Shown here one piece after another: positions 1 through 5,756 of a stretch of 7,986 bases of DNA. Below the pieces are notes generated by a model. The model ran no database searches. It saw only the letters and a program-made list of their open reading frames with translations, and had not been told where the DNA came from. Every line of letters starts with the position of its first letter. Positions within the stretch are counted from its first letter, which is position 1. The stretch is from positions 1 through 7,986 of the forward strand of contig ONQU01000074.1 of NCBI GenBank assembly GCA_900320035.1, written 5' to 3'. Both the position numbers and the translations under genes were made by a program. Source of the stretch: an uncultured Rhodospirillaceae bacterium (GTDB lineage: Bacteria; Pseudomonadota; Alphaproteobacteria; RF32; CAG-239).

Positions 1-883
1 CGCTTAAGCGCAAAGCAACCATGGTTTCGGCAAATTCCGGATCGTCAGTTTGACCGCTGAGTGACATAAAATAAGTACCTTCCGCATCATCACCGAGATA
101 CTTGAAATATTCTTTGGTAGCGGCGTATTTATCGGTAAATATCATAAAATCATGCCATTCGCTTTTTAAGTAGCGCGCAATTTTTTTAATGTTTGCCGCC
201 GAACCGGTGACAAAAGCAACTTTAACACCATCTGCCACAATTTGAGCAGCCAAACTTTCATAATCTTTGTTGGTTTGTTGGTAAGTGTAGTTTTTCAGCA
301 TGGCTAATTTACCATGTTTTTGAAATTGTTCCTGAATGGCTGTTGCCATTTCAATACTGGCAATATTTTTGGTATTGCTGATCAAAGCAATAACCTCGCC
401 TGCTAAATGAGTGTTGTAATAATCAAAAAAATCCGCCGCTTGTTGCGAACTGTAACCTAACATTTTAATTAGGCCTTTTTGTTTAGTATTTTTATGCGAA
501 TCGCTAACTGTATTCGGAATAATCTGCACAATATTGGCTTGGGCATAAATTTCTGCCACTTCGGCAAGCGCATTGTCGCAATACGGACCAATCACCAATG
601 CAATATTGCGATGTTTTTGCAAAGACAGCATTTGCGCGGTAGAAACAGCAATATTATCATTACATTGGTCGTCAATCGGTAAAATATTTATTTTTTGCTT
701 TAGAAGACCGCCGTCTTCGTTAATTTCATCAACGGCATTTTGCACGCCGGCTAACAGCTCTGTTCCTTCCGTTAGGTAAACGCCGGCTCTGGGCGTAATC
801 ACCGCTACTGTAACAGCCGCCTGTGTTAGGGGCGGAAACAGCCAAACCAAAAGCCAAAATATATTTCTCAACCAATTAATCAT
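1..883 (-). CDS. LivJ-type ABC transporter periplasmic substrate-binding protein (3' end beyond window)
   Basis: The open frame runs from ATG 883-881 to the left edge with no stop: 294 codons, with perhaps 80 missing compared with typical 370-390 aa family members. Residues 1-22 form a signal peptide: a short start with R6, a hydrophobic run (I8-L19), and a TQA|A cleavage site, so the product should be exported to the periplasm. The mature part fits the type-1 periplasmic fold of branched-chain amino-acid/amide binding proteins. Visible marks are TEGTELLAGVQNAVDEIN (about 38-55), DDQC (71-74) and VIGPYC (97-102). C74 and C102 match the disulfide pair of LivJ/LivK (DDxCD...VIGxxC). The ligand cannot be read from sequence, and permease or ATPase genes may lie to the left. 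No strong Shine-Dalgarno precedes the ATG, but the signal peptide supports this start. It is divergent from uvrA. Confidence 0.85.
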   Translation of the reverse strand, partial: MINWLRNIFWLLVWLFPPLTQAAVTVAVITPRAGVYLTEGTELLAGVQNAVDEINEDGGLLKQKINILPIDDQCNDNIAVSTAQMLSLQKHRNIALVIGPYCDNALAEVAEIYAQANIVQIIPNTVSDSHKNTKQKGLIKMLGYSSQQAADFFDYYNTHLAGEVIALISNTKNIASIEMATAIQEQFQKHGKLAMLKNYTYQQTNKDYESLAAQIVADGVKVAFVTGSAANIKKIARYLKSEWHDFMIFTDKYAATKEYFKYLGDDAEGTYFMSLSGQTDDPEFAETMVALRLS

Positions 884-925
884 AATAACGCTTTAGCAAA
901 AAAAATTGATTTTTGCAATAAATTG

Positions 926-954
926 TTGCCAAGATTATCAATCTAATATATATA
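926..954 (+). promoter_or_regulatory. Candidate sigma70-type promoter of uvrA
   Basis: TTGCCA (926-931) and TATATA (949-954) are separated by exactly 17 bp. The start point would fall near 961, leaving a leader of about 18 nt that contains the uvrA Shine-Dalgarno GGAGA (969-973). TATACT at 951-956 is an alternative -10 with a 19-bp gap. The divergent spacer (884-978) contains no GTTC-N7-GTTC (alphaproteobacterial) or CTG-N10-CAG (E. coli) LexA box, so SOS control at this promoter is not evident. Confidence 0.5.
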
Positions 955-978
955 CTACTTTAATTTGCGGAGAAAAAT

Positions 979-3798
979 ATGACCGAAAGCAAGTATATCG
1001 AAATCAAGGGCGCACGCCAGCATAATTTAAAGAATATCAACGTCAAAATTCCTAAAAATAAATTGACGGTAATTACCGGTCTGTCAGGTAGCGGTAAGTC
1101 ATCATTGGCATTTGATACCATCTATGCCGAAGGGCAGCGGCGCTATGTAGAGAGTTTATCAGTATATGCTCGCCAATTTCTTGATTTAATGAGTAAACCT
1201 GATGTCGACTCGATAGAAGGTTTGTCACCGGCTATTTCAATTGAACAAAAAACCATTTCACATAATCCGCGCTCCACGGTGGGAACAGTGACGGAAATTT
1301 ATGACTATATGCGCTTGTTGTGGGCGCGTGCCGGCACGCCTTACTCGCCGGTGACAGGGTTGCCGATTGAGGCGCAATCATCAACGCAAATGGTGGATAA
1401 AATTCTGACTTATCCGCAAGGTTCTAAGCTAATTTTGCTTTCGCCGTTGGCACGTGATAAAAAAGGTGAGTTTAAAAAGGAATTTGCCGAACTGCGCAAA
1501 AAAGGTTTTCAGCGTTTAGCGATTGATGGCGAAATTTACGATATTGAAGAACTGCCGAATTTAAATAAAAATCAAAAGCACAATATTGATGTGGTTATTG
1601 ACCGTCTGGTGATCAAAGATGGTATCGCAACACGGTTAGCACAATCGGTAGAAACGGCTCTGAAGTTGAGCGGCGGTCTTTTATATGTGGAAAATATGGC
1701 CGATAAATCGCGCACCACATTTTCTTCTAAATTTGCCTGTCCGGTTTCCGGTTTTACCATTGAAGAAATTGAGCCGCGCCTGTTTTCTTTTAATAATCCG
1801 CAAGGTGCATGTCCGCATTGTGGCGGCTTGGGAGCCAGTTTGTATATGGATCCGGAACTGGTGGTACCAAATGAAAATTTGAGTTTGGTAAATGGAGCGA
1901 TTGCGCCGTGGTCAGTCAGCAGCCATTCGATTTTTTATCGGCAAACACTGAATAGTCTGTGTGAATATCTGGGCATTTCAAATAAAACGCCATGGAAAGA
2001 TTTACCGGCTTATGCGCAAGAAACAATTTTATATGGTTCGGGCAACCACTGTGTGCCGATGGTTTATTCTAAATGGGTGACGGATAAGCCGTTTGAGGGG
2101 GTTATTCCGAATATGGAACGGCGTTTTTTGGAAACCGATTCGGCAGCCGTGCGTGAAGAATTGGCGCATTATCAATCGGCGGCACCGTGTGAGGTTTGCC
2201 ATGGCAAAAGGCTGAAACAAGAAGCCTTAGCGGTTAAAATAGGCGGTAAGGATATTATTGAAGCCGCCGATGTATCGATTAAACAAGCTTTGGCATGGTT
2301 TAGAACGGTTGAAGAACAGCTTTCGCCGCAAAAACGCGAGATTGCCCATAAAATTGTTAAAGAAATCGTTGAACGTTTGAATTTTTTGAACAATGTCGGG
2401 TTGGATTATTTATCGCTGATGCGGCAGTCCGGTACACTTTCCGGCGGTGAAGCGCAACGTATTCGTCTGGCTTCGCAAATTGGCACCGGTTTAACCGGTG
2501 TGCTGTATGTGTTAGATGAACCGTCAATTGGTTTACATCAACGCGATAATGATAAGTTACTGGATAGTTTGACGCGGTTGCGGGATATCGGAAATACGGT
2601 GATTGTGGTGGAGCATGATGAAGATGCCATGCGGGCCGCCGACTATTTGATAGATATGGGGCCGCTCGCCGGTTCTAAAGGTGGTGAGATTACGGCAGCC
2701 GGTACGGTTGATGAAGTTTTGCATAATCAAAAGAGTCTGACCGCGCAATATTTGAACGGTAAAAAACAAATTGAGTTGCCGGCTAAACGGCGTAAAGGCA
2801 ATGGAAAATTTTTGGAATTAACCGGTGCGCGAGTGAATAATTTGAAAAATATTGATGTCAAAATTCCGCTTGGTACCTTAACCTGTGTAACGGGTATTTC
2901 CGGCAGCGGCAAATCATCGCTGATCTTAGAAACGCTGTTTAAAGCGGTGGATAAAGAATTAAACGGCAGTCGGGTGCCGCCGGGGGCTTATGATGAACTC
3001 AAAGGTTTGGAAAATATTGATAAAGTCATTGATATTGATCAATCACCAATTGGGCGCACACCGCGTTCTAATCCGGCAACTTATACCGGCGTTTTTACAA
3101 ATATCCGCGATTGGTATGCTAATTTGCCGGAGGCTAAAGCGCGCGGCTATACTTCCGGTTATTTTTCCTTTAATGTGGCCGGCGGACGCTGTGAAGCTTG
3201 CAAAGGTGACGGCGTAATGAAAATTGAAATGAATTTTTTGCCTGATGTTTATGTGCCTTGCGATGCTTGCCACGGCACGCGCTATAATCGCGAAACACTG
3301 GAAGTGAAATATAAGGATAAATCAATTGCCGATGTACTGGATATGACCATTGACGACGCTTATGTGTTTTTTGAAAATATTCCGAGCATTAAACATCGTT
3401 TAGATGTTTTGCGGCGCGTGGGGTTAGGTTATATTAAGTTAGGGCAGTCGGCACCGACACTTTCCGGCGGCGAAGCACAGCGAATTAAACTGACAAAAGA
3501 GTTGAGCCGCAAAGCTACCGGACGTACGCTGTATATTTTAGATGAGCCGACCACCGGTCTGCATTTTGAAGACATTAAAAACCTAATGAATGTGTTGGAA
3601 ATTTTGGTGGAAGAGGGTAACACGGTGGTGATTATTGAGCACAATCTCGATGTGATTAAAATGGCCGATTATATTATTGACGTAGGGCCGGAAGGCGGTG
3701 ACGGCGGCGGCGAAATTATTGCCACCGGCACACCGGAAGAAGTGGTCAAAAACAAGCGTAGCTTTACCGGCAAATATTTGAAAGGAAAATTGGGATAG
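979..3798 (+). CDS. uvrA: UvrABC excision nuclease subunit A (DNA damage recognition ATPase)
   Basis: UvrA is the cytoplasmic dimeric ATPase of nucleotide excision repair. It scans DNA for bulky lesions with UvrB and is released before UvrC incises. This is a complete 939-aa protein, about the length of E. coli UvrA. The first ABC half has Walker A GLSGSGKS (34-41), signature LSGGEAQR (487-494) and Walker B VLDEP (511-515). The second half has Walker A GISGSGKS (639-646), signature LSGGEAQR (828-835) and Walker B ILDEP (853-857). The hallmark DIDQSPIGRTPRSNPATYTG is at 685-704. Cysteine modules are C254/C278/C281, C404/C407 and C738/C741/C761/C764. In the first, the expected fourth cysteine is Ser257 (TCC codon), probably a lineage trait and not damage. 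The start is set by GGAGA six bases upstream of the ATG. The gene converges on the HTH gene with 2 bp between stops, leaving no room for a dedicated terminator. Confidence 0.98.
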   Translation: MTESKYIEIKGARQHNLKNINVKIPKNKLTVITGLSGSGKSSLAFDTIYAEGQRRYVESLSVYARQFLDLMSKPDVDSIEGLSPAISIEQKTISHNPRSTVGTVTEIYDYMRLLWARAGTPYSPVTGLPIEAQSSTQMVDKILTYPQGSKLILLSPLARDKKGEFKKEFAELRKKGFQRLAIDGEIYDIEELPNLNKNQKHNIDVVIDRLVIKDGIATRLAQSVETALKLSGGLLYVENMADKSRTTFSSKFACPVSGFTIEEIEPRLFSFNNPQGACPHCGGLGASLYMDPELVVPNENLSLVNGAIAPWSVSSHSIFYRQTLNSLCEYLGISNKTPWKDLPAYAQETILYGSGNHCVPMVYSKWVTDKPFEGVIPNMERRFLETDSAAVREELAHYQSAAPCEVCHGKRLKQEALAVKIGGKDIIEAADVSIKQALAWFRTVEEQLSPQKREIAHKIVKEIVERLNFLNNVGLDYLSLMRQSGTLSGGEAQRIRLASQIGTGLTGVLYVLDEPSIGLHQRDNDKLLDSLTRLRDIGNTVIVVEHDEDAMRAADYLIDMGPLAGSKGGEITAAGTVDEVLHNQKSLTAQYLNGKKQIELPAKRRKGNGKFLELTGARVNNLKNIDVKIPLGTLTCVTGISGSGKSSLILETLFKAVDKELNGSRVPPGAYDELKGLENIDKVIDIDQSPIGRTPRSNPATYTGVFTNIRDWYANLPEAKARGYTSGYFSFNVAGGRCEACKGDGVMKIEMNFLPDVYVPCDACHGTRYNRETLEVKYKDKSIADVLDMTIDDAYVFFENIPSIKHRLDVLRRVGLGYIKLGQSAPTLSGGEAQRIKLTKELSRKATGRTLYILDEPTTGLHFEDIKNLMNVLEILVEEGNTVVIIEHNLDVIKMADYIIDVGPEGGDGGGEIIATGTPEEVVKNKRSFTGKYLKGKLG

Positions 3799-3800
3799 CT

Positions 3801-4034
3801 TTATTCATCCTCAATCATAATCCGCATTTTTTTGCCGTAGAGATGAAGCAATTTAAGCAAGGCATTGGCTTCTATAGCCTTACCCAGCTCCATTGTATCA
3901 ATTAAATCTATCGGTACATGAGAGCGTTTCGCAACCTGATATATAAATAAATGCCGCTCCTGACGTGCAAACCACAATTCTTTGCCGATTTCGTGTATGG
4001 TATTTTTATCGAGTGTAATTGTATTATCTATCAT
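3801..4034 (-). CDS. Small Xre/Cro-C1-like helix-turn-helix protein
   Basis: A 77-aa protein starting MIDNTITLDK. The frame stays open to an ATG at 4151, but ATG 4034-4032 is preferred: AGGGAG sits 8 nt upstream, and the 39 extra codons would run through a hairpin and T-rich leader. Residues 15-70 read as the five short helices of a lambda-repressor-type DNA-binding domain: IGKELWFARQERHL, then the HTH pair FIYQVAKRSHV and PIDLIDTMELGK, then ANALLKLLHLYG. The acidic tail ends IEDE. There is almost nothing outside the DNA-binding domain, so it resembles a minimal regulator or an antitoxin-type Xre protein. No toxin gene adjoins it, since uvrA is convergent, so the antitoxin idea is unsupported. 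Its target is unknown. The structured leader just upstream (4040-4107) suggests control of its own expression. Confidence 0.75.
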   Translation of the reverse strand: MIDNTITLDKNTIHEIGKELWFARQERHLFIYQVAKRSHVPIDLIDTMELGKAIEANALLKLLHLYGKKMRIMIEDE

Positions 4035-4039
4035 TTTCA

Positions 4040-4107
4040 GAACTCCCTTCTGGTTTTTGTAAAAATTTAAAACAAAAACCTTGCTTTTCTCAAAGCAAGG
4101 GGAGTTC
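4040..4107 (-). promoter_or_regulatory. Three-way-junction leader covering the Shine-Dalgarno of the HTH gene
   Basis: Read leftward as RNA, the 5' arm GAACTCCC (4107-4100) is perfectly complementary to GGGAGTTC (4047-4040). That 3' arm overlaps the AGGGAG ribosome binding site of the HTH gene (ATG at 4034). Two further hairpins lie back to back between the arms. Stem A is CCTTGCTTT-GAGA-AAAGCAAGG (4100-4079). Stem B is TTTTTGT/ACAAAAA (4078-4072 with 4060-4054), extendable by GG/CC at the expense of stem A. Folding the closing stem would hide the ribosome binding site. The base pairing is seen directly; a regulatory role is inference, and no known riboswitch class was recognised. Confidence 0.5.
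4072..4100 (-). terminator. Terminator- or attenuator-like hairpin in the HTH leader
   Basis: On the minus strand a 9-bp perfect stem CCTTGCTTT/AAAGCAAGG with a 4-nt GAGA loop is followed at once by TTTTTGT and then TTT. That is the form of an intrinsic terminator. It lies only 45 nt upstream of the HTH start codon with no gene directly above it, so attenuation of the regulator transcript is possible. Stem B of the same leader would sequester the U-tract and so compete with termination. Confidence 0.45.
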
Positions 4108-4198
4108 GTAACTGCTATCGTTGAACAGTATGGTTTATTCAATATATTCAACCATCTCCCCTTAAAGGGATATAAACGATAAGGAGTTACGATACTCC
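4101..4198. repeat. Long imperfect inverted repeat
   Basis: Three blocks pair in register across a central spacer: GGAGT (4101-4105) with ACTCC (4194-4198), GTAAC (4108-4112) with GTTAC (4186-4190), and TATCGTT (4116-4122) with AACGATA (4175-4181). Small internal loops separate them. The 52-bp centre holds more pairing: ATGGTT/AACCAT (4130-4135, 4150-4155) and CCCTT/AAGGG (4159-4163, 4165-4169). The left arm overlaps the HTH leader, so leader and palindrome could form alternative structures. It could be a MITE-like element or a structured transcript. Confidence 0.5.
4183..4198. repeat. 16-bp palindromic motif, copy 1
   Basis: GGAGTTACGATACTCC. The outer GGAGT/ACTCC arms are inverted, and 15 of 16 bases match copy 2 at 4497-4512. 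It also forms the right arm of the long inverted repeat. Confidence 0.5.
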
Positions 4199-4219
4199 AT
4201 CAGCCGAACACCGGCTGAT
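4199..4219. repeat. Perfect 8-bp hairpin
   Basis: ATCAGCCG (4199-4206) pairs with CGGCTGAT (4212-4219) around a 5-nt loop, abutting copy 1 of the 16-bp motif. No T-run follows directly on either strand (a T-rich stretch begins about 20 bp later on the plus strand), so terminator function is doubtful. Confidence 0.5.
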
Positions 4220-4288
4220 AGGATGATATTAATTCAATTTTCTTTTTTGTAAAGAGTAAAAAATGGTTTTTTGCTTTTGATGTTTTAC

Positions 4289-4470
4289 CGCACTTAAAGT
4301 GCGTTTCTATTGTCATTGAGAACGAATGTTAGGAATCTCCGCACGTTAGTGCGGTTTTGCGGTCATCTCTCCAAACCGCAAGGTTTGGTCAAGAAATCTA
4401 CCGCTTTGTTTTTTCTTTAATTTGTAGGTCGCTGGACGTATTTGCCTGACGGCAAAGCGAGCGATGACCT
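4289..4470. repeat. Cluster of GTCAT-associated hairpins (REP-like)
   Basis: Four hairpins occur in 180 bp. They are CGCAC/GTGCG (4289-4303), CCGCAC-GTTA-GTGCGG (4339-4354), CCAAACC-GCAA-GGTTTGG (4371-4388), and AGGTC/GACCT (4426-4430, 4466-4470) enclosing TTTGCC-TGAC-GGCAAA (4441-4456). GTCAT occurs at 4312-4316 and 4362-4366, with the inverted form ATGAC at 4464-4468. The wording GTCATTGAGAACGAA...AATCTC recalls the GTCATTGCGAGCGAAGC...AATCTC intergenic palindromic repeats of many bacterial genomes. This looks like a degraded mosaic of such units. The family assignment is from memory. Confidence 0.45.
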
Positions 4471-4480
4471 TTATTTTTTA
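4426..4480 (+). terminator. Terminator-like hairpin in the repeat cluster
   Basis: The stem AGGTC.../...GACCT with an inner 6-bp TTTGCC/GGCAAA hairpin is followed directly on the plus strand by TTATTTTTTA (4471-4480). There is no rightward gene upstream of it, so it may only be the T-rich flank of a repeat unit, or may block read-through from uvrA. Confidence 0.35.
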
Positions 4481-4496
4481 CCGAACTGGCGTTCAG

Positions 4497-4512
4497 GGAG
4501 TTAGGATACTCC
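4497..4512. repeat. 16-bp palindromic motif, copy 2
   Basis: GGAGTTAGGATACTCC, one base different from copy 1 at 4183-4198. The pair brackets about 300 bp that include the hairpin cluster. Confidence 0.5.
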
Positions 4513-4575
4513 GCCGATAAAACCCTCACCGACATTTATCATATTAAATTATTCAAAATAAATCGCAAGGGAAAT

Positions 4576-5124
4576 TTAAAAAATCGTCACACCGGCATAA
4601 TGATTAACCGTTAATGTGGCGCAAATGGCCAGCACCCAGCAAACGGCCGTATATAAAAGCGGATATTTTAACAGCGGACTGCGTAAATTCATATCCGGAT
4701 TAGGTTTGCTGGGAATCAATAATAATGGTAAAAATATTATAATTTGCAGTGGTGTTACTGCCTTATTGATATTCATCCAAAAATCAGTCACTGAGTTATC
4801 TATAAAATGGCATCCTTTACCGGCAATCATCATAATCGTAACCGCTAATATCCAAAACGTTCCTTTTGAACTAAAATCTCGGCAACGTTTTTGCACCAAA
4901 AGCAAAACACAATAAAAGGCTATTAATTCCGTAATATAAGACAGTTTTAAGGAATATTTTTCTACATTAATGGGCTGAAATAGGACATATAACAAAAGTA
5001 AGGCTATCGCAAATTGTTTACGTGTAATGATGTCGTCAAATGAAAACATAAAACGAATAATAGATTTCCAACCTGCAAAAATCTCCTTTATTTCCTGCCA
5101 CATTTGTTTCATTTTTATACACAT
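4576..5124 (-). CDS. DUF805-like inner-membrane protein
   Basis: A 182-aa hydrophobic protein with about five membrane segments, near residues 36-50, 61-77, 89-101, 122-137 and 154-172. The layout matches DUF805 (YhaH-like) proteins: an N-terminal FSFDDIITRKQF block (27-38, family FSFxGRxxRxxF), a KRCRDFSSKGTFW block after the second helix (79-91, family KRLHDLGxSGWW), and a closing PSKPNPDMN block (138-146, family G..N.xG). The function of DUF805 is not established. Similarity is moderate and the glycines of the last block are missing. The start is uncertain. ATG 5124 lies directly in the U-tract of the upstream terminator and has no Shine-Dalgarno; in-frame ATGs at 5112 and 5103 are alternatives with equally poor sites. 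No terminator follows the stop directly. Confidence 0.7.
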   Translation of the reverse strand: MCIKMKQMWQEIKEIFAGWKSIIRFMFSFDDIITRKQFAIALLLLYVLFQPINVEKYSLKLSYITELIAFYCVLLLVQKRCRDFSSKGTFWILAVTIMMIAGKGCHFIDNSVTDFWMNINKAVTPLQIIIFLPLLLIPSKPNPDMNLRSPLLKYPLLYTAVCWVLAICATLTVNHYAGVTIF

Positions 5125-5176
5125 AAAAAAAGAACTTTTAACGAAATGTATTATAAAAATACACTCCGTTAAAAGT
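5125..5176 (-). terminator. Intrinsic terminator after the 5202-5582 frame
   Basis: On the minus strand ACTTTTAACG (5176-5167) pairs perfectly over 10 bp with CGTTAAAAGT (5143-5134). Inside it is a second stem, TGTATT/AATACA (5163-5158 with 5152-5147). The outer stem is followed by TCTTTTTTT (5133-5125). It sits 25 bp past the stop of the upstream frame and directly against the first possible start of the DUF805-like gene, so the two leftward genes are probably separate transcripts. Confidence 0.7.
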
Positions 5177-5201
5177 CAAGAAATAAATTTTATGGTTTAT
5201 T

Positions 5202-5582
5202 TTATAGTTTTGAACCTAATTTTCTACCATAATAATATTGCATACCTGCTGCACTGGTATCAATCGCAGAATTAGCCAACCGATTGGCATATCCTAATCC
5301 GGCTTGGTCTGCTCGATTTTGCAATCTGTTTTGACGATTGGTATAGAAATCATAGGTTAAATTATCCGTAACCTTTCCATATAATCCTCCCGTTAAACCG
5401 TTGGCAAAACGTTCTACGCCGCCGATTATGCCTTCGCCAAAGCCGGTAGCCGAGCCCATCACCACATCGCCCCAATTAGCTTTCGGCATAATGTGATGAT
5501 TGTGTATAACATCATCATTTCGTTCTTCAATGCTTTTCACAATCGGTGATTTTACCGGCTCATAAAATGTGCGGCTGCCCAC
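5202..5582 (-). pseudogene. Probable C-terminal remnant of a larger uncharacterised protein
   Basis: I do not recognise a family. The 126-codon frame opens only with GTG at 5582, with no Shine-Dalgarno, and the same frame continues 14 more codons upstream (residues such as NPVTITTP) to TAG at 5625-5627. The text runs on smoothly through the putative start, as expected for the tail of a longer protein. Visible features are a polar stretch with His pairs (IHNHHIMPK, about 26-34), a Gly-rich segment GFGEGIIGGVERFANGLTGG (47-66), and an Asn/Gln/Arg-rich probable helix (TNRQNRLQNRADQAG, 81-95). The tail is basic (GRKLGSKL). The Gly-rich part loosely recalls linker regions of large secreted or phage-structural proteins, but that is weak. 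ATG codons at residues 32 and 42 also lack ribosome binding sites. A short live gene from GTG cannot be excluded, since a plausible promoter and a good terminator flank it. Confidence 0.5.
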
Positions 5583-5640
5583 CGGCGTGGTGATGGTGAC
5601 GGGATTAGAAAAATAAAACCACTGCTATATTCTGACAATT

Positions 5641-5669
5641 TTTATGCTACACAAGTTACCTAATATCAA
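5641..5669 (-). promoter_or_regulatory. Candidate leftward promoter
   Basis: On the minus strand TTGATA (5669-5664), 17 bp, then CATAAA (5646-5641), placing a start near 5634 in front of the 5202-5582 frame. Surrounding DNA (5583-5756) is very AT-rich, so chance matches are likely. No other feature was seen in this spacer, apart from an isolated TATAAT at 5688-5693 on the plus strand that could serve the operon to the right. Confidence 0.3.
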
Positions 5670-5756
5670 TCGTGTTTCTTATATTTTTATAATATTTTCA
5701 TTATTTTCATAATTTAGACTTGCATTTTGCATTATTTTTTATATGTTCAAGATATG

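Larger units (their letters stand above)
4035..4575. other. 541-bp gene-free region rich in inverted repeats
   Basis: No credible gene is visible on either strand. The stretch is instead filled with perfect or near-perfect palindromes. In order they are the regulator leader (4040-4107), a long imperfect inverted repeat (4101-4198), a perfect hairpin (4199-4219), an AT-rich gap, a hairpin cluster (4289-4470), and a second copy of a 16-bp motif (4497-4512). The last 60 bp (4513-4575) are plain AT-rich sequence between this cluster and the DUF805-like stop codon. Stem-loop density is far above the rest of the window. Confidence 0.7.

Noticed and set aside
3801..4034. Antitoxin of a toxin-antitoxin pair
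   Set aside because: The protein has the size of an Xre antitoxin, but no toxin-like frame is adjacent: uvrA is convergent on one side and a gene-free region lies on the other.
4035..4151. N-terminal extension of the HTH protein to ATG 4151 (116 aa)
   Set aside because: The extension would translate a hairpin and T-rich leader, lacks a good ribosome binding site, and the strong AGGGAG fits the internal ATG 4034.
4289..4512. CRISPR array
   Set aside because: The repeats are non-identical palindromes with irregular spacing, and there are no regular spacers or cas genes.
4616..5275. Rightward open frames at 4616-4915 and 5027-5275
   Set aside because: They are mirror shadows of the DUF805-like and neighbouring leftward frames, with no ribosome binding sites or coherent protein features.
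5727..5756. TTG start for the phosphatase-QueH protein
   Set aside because: Adds ten residues unlike the family and lies behind no Shine-Dalgarno; MKRIFLVRHGET at 5757 is the canonical beginning.
5634..5756. preQ1 riboswitch upstream of the QueH fusion
   Set aside because: The leader is almost pure AT with no GC-rich stem or C-rich pocket; QueH acts late in the pathway in any case.
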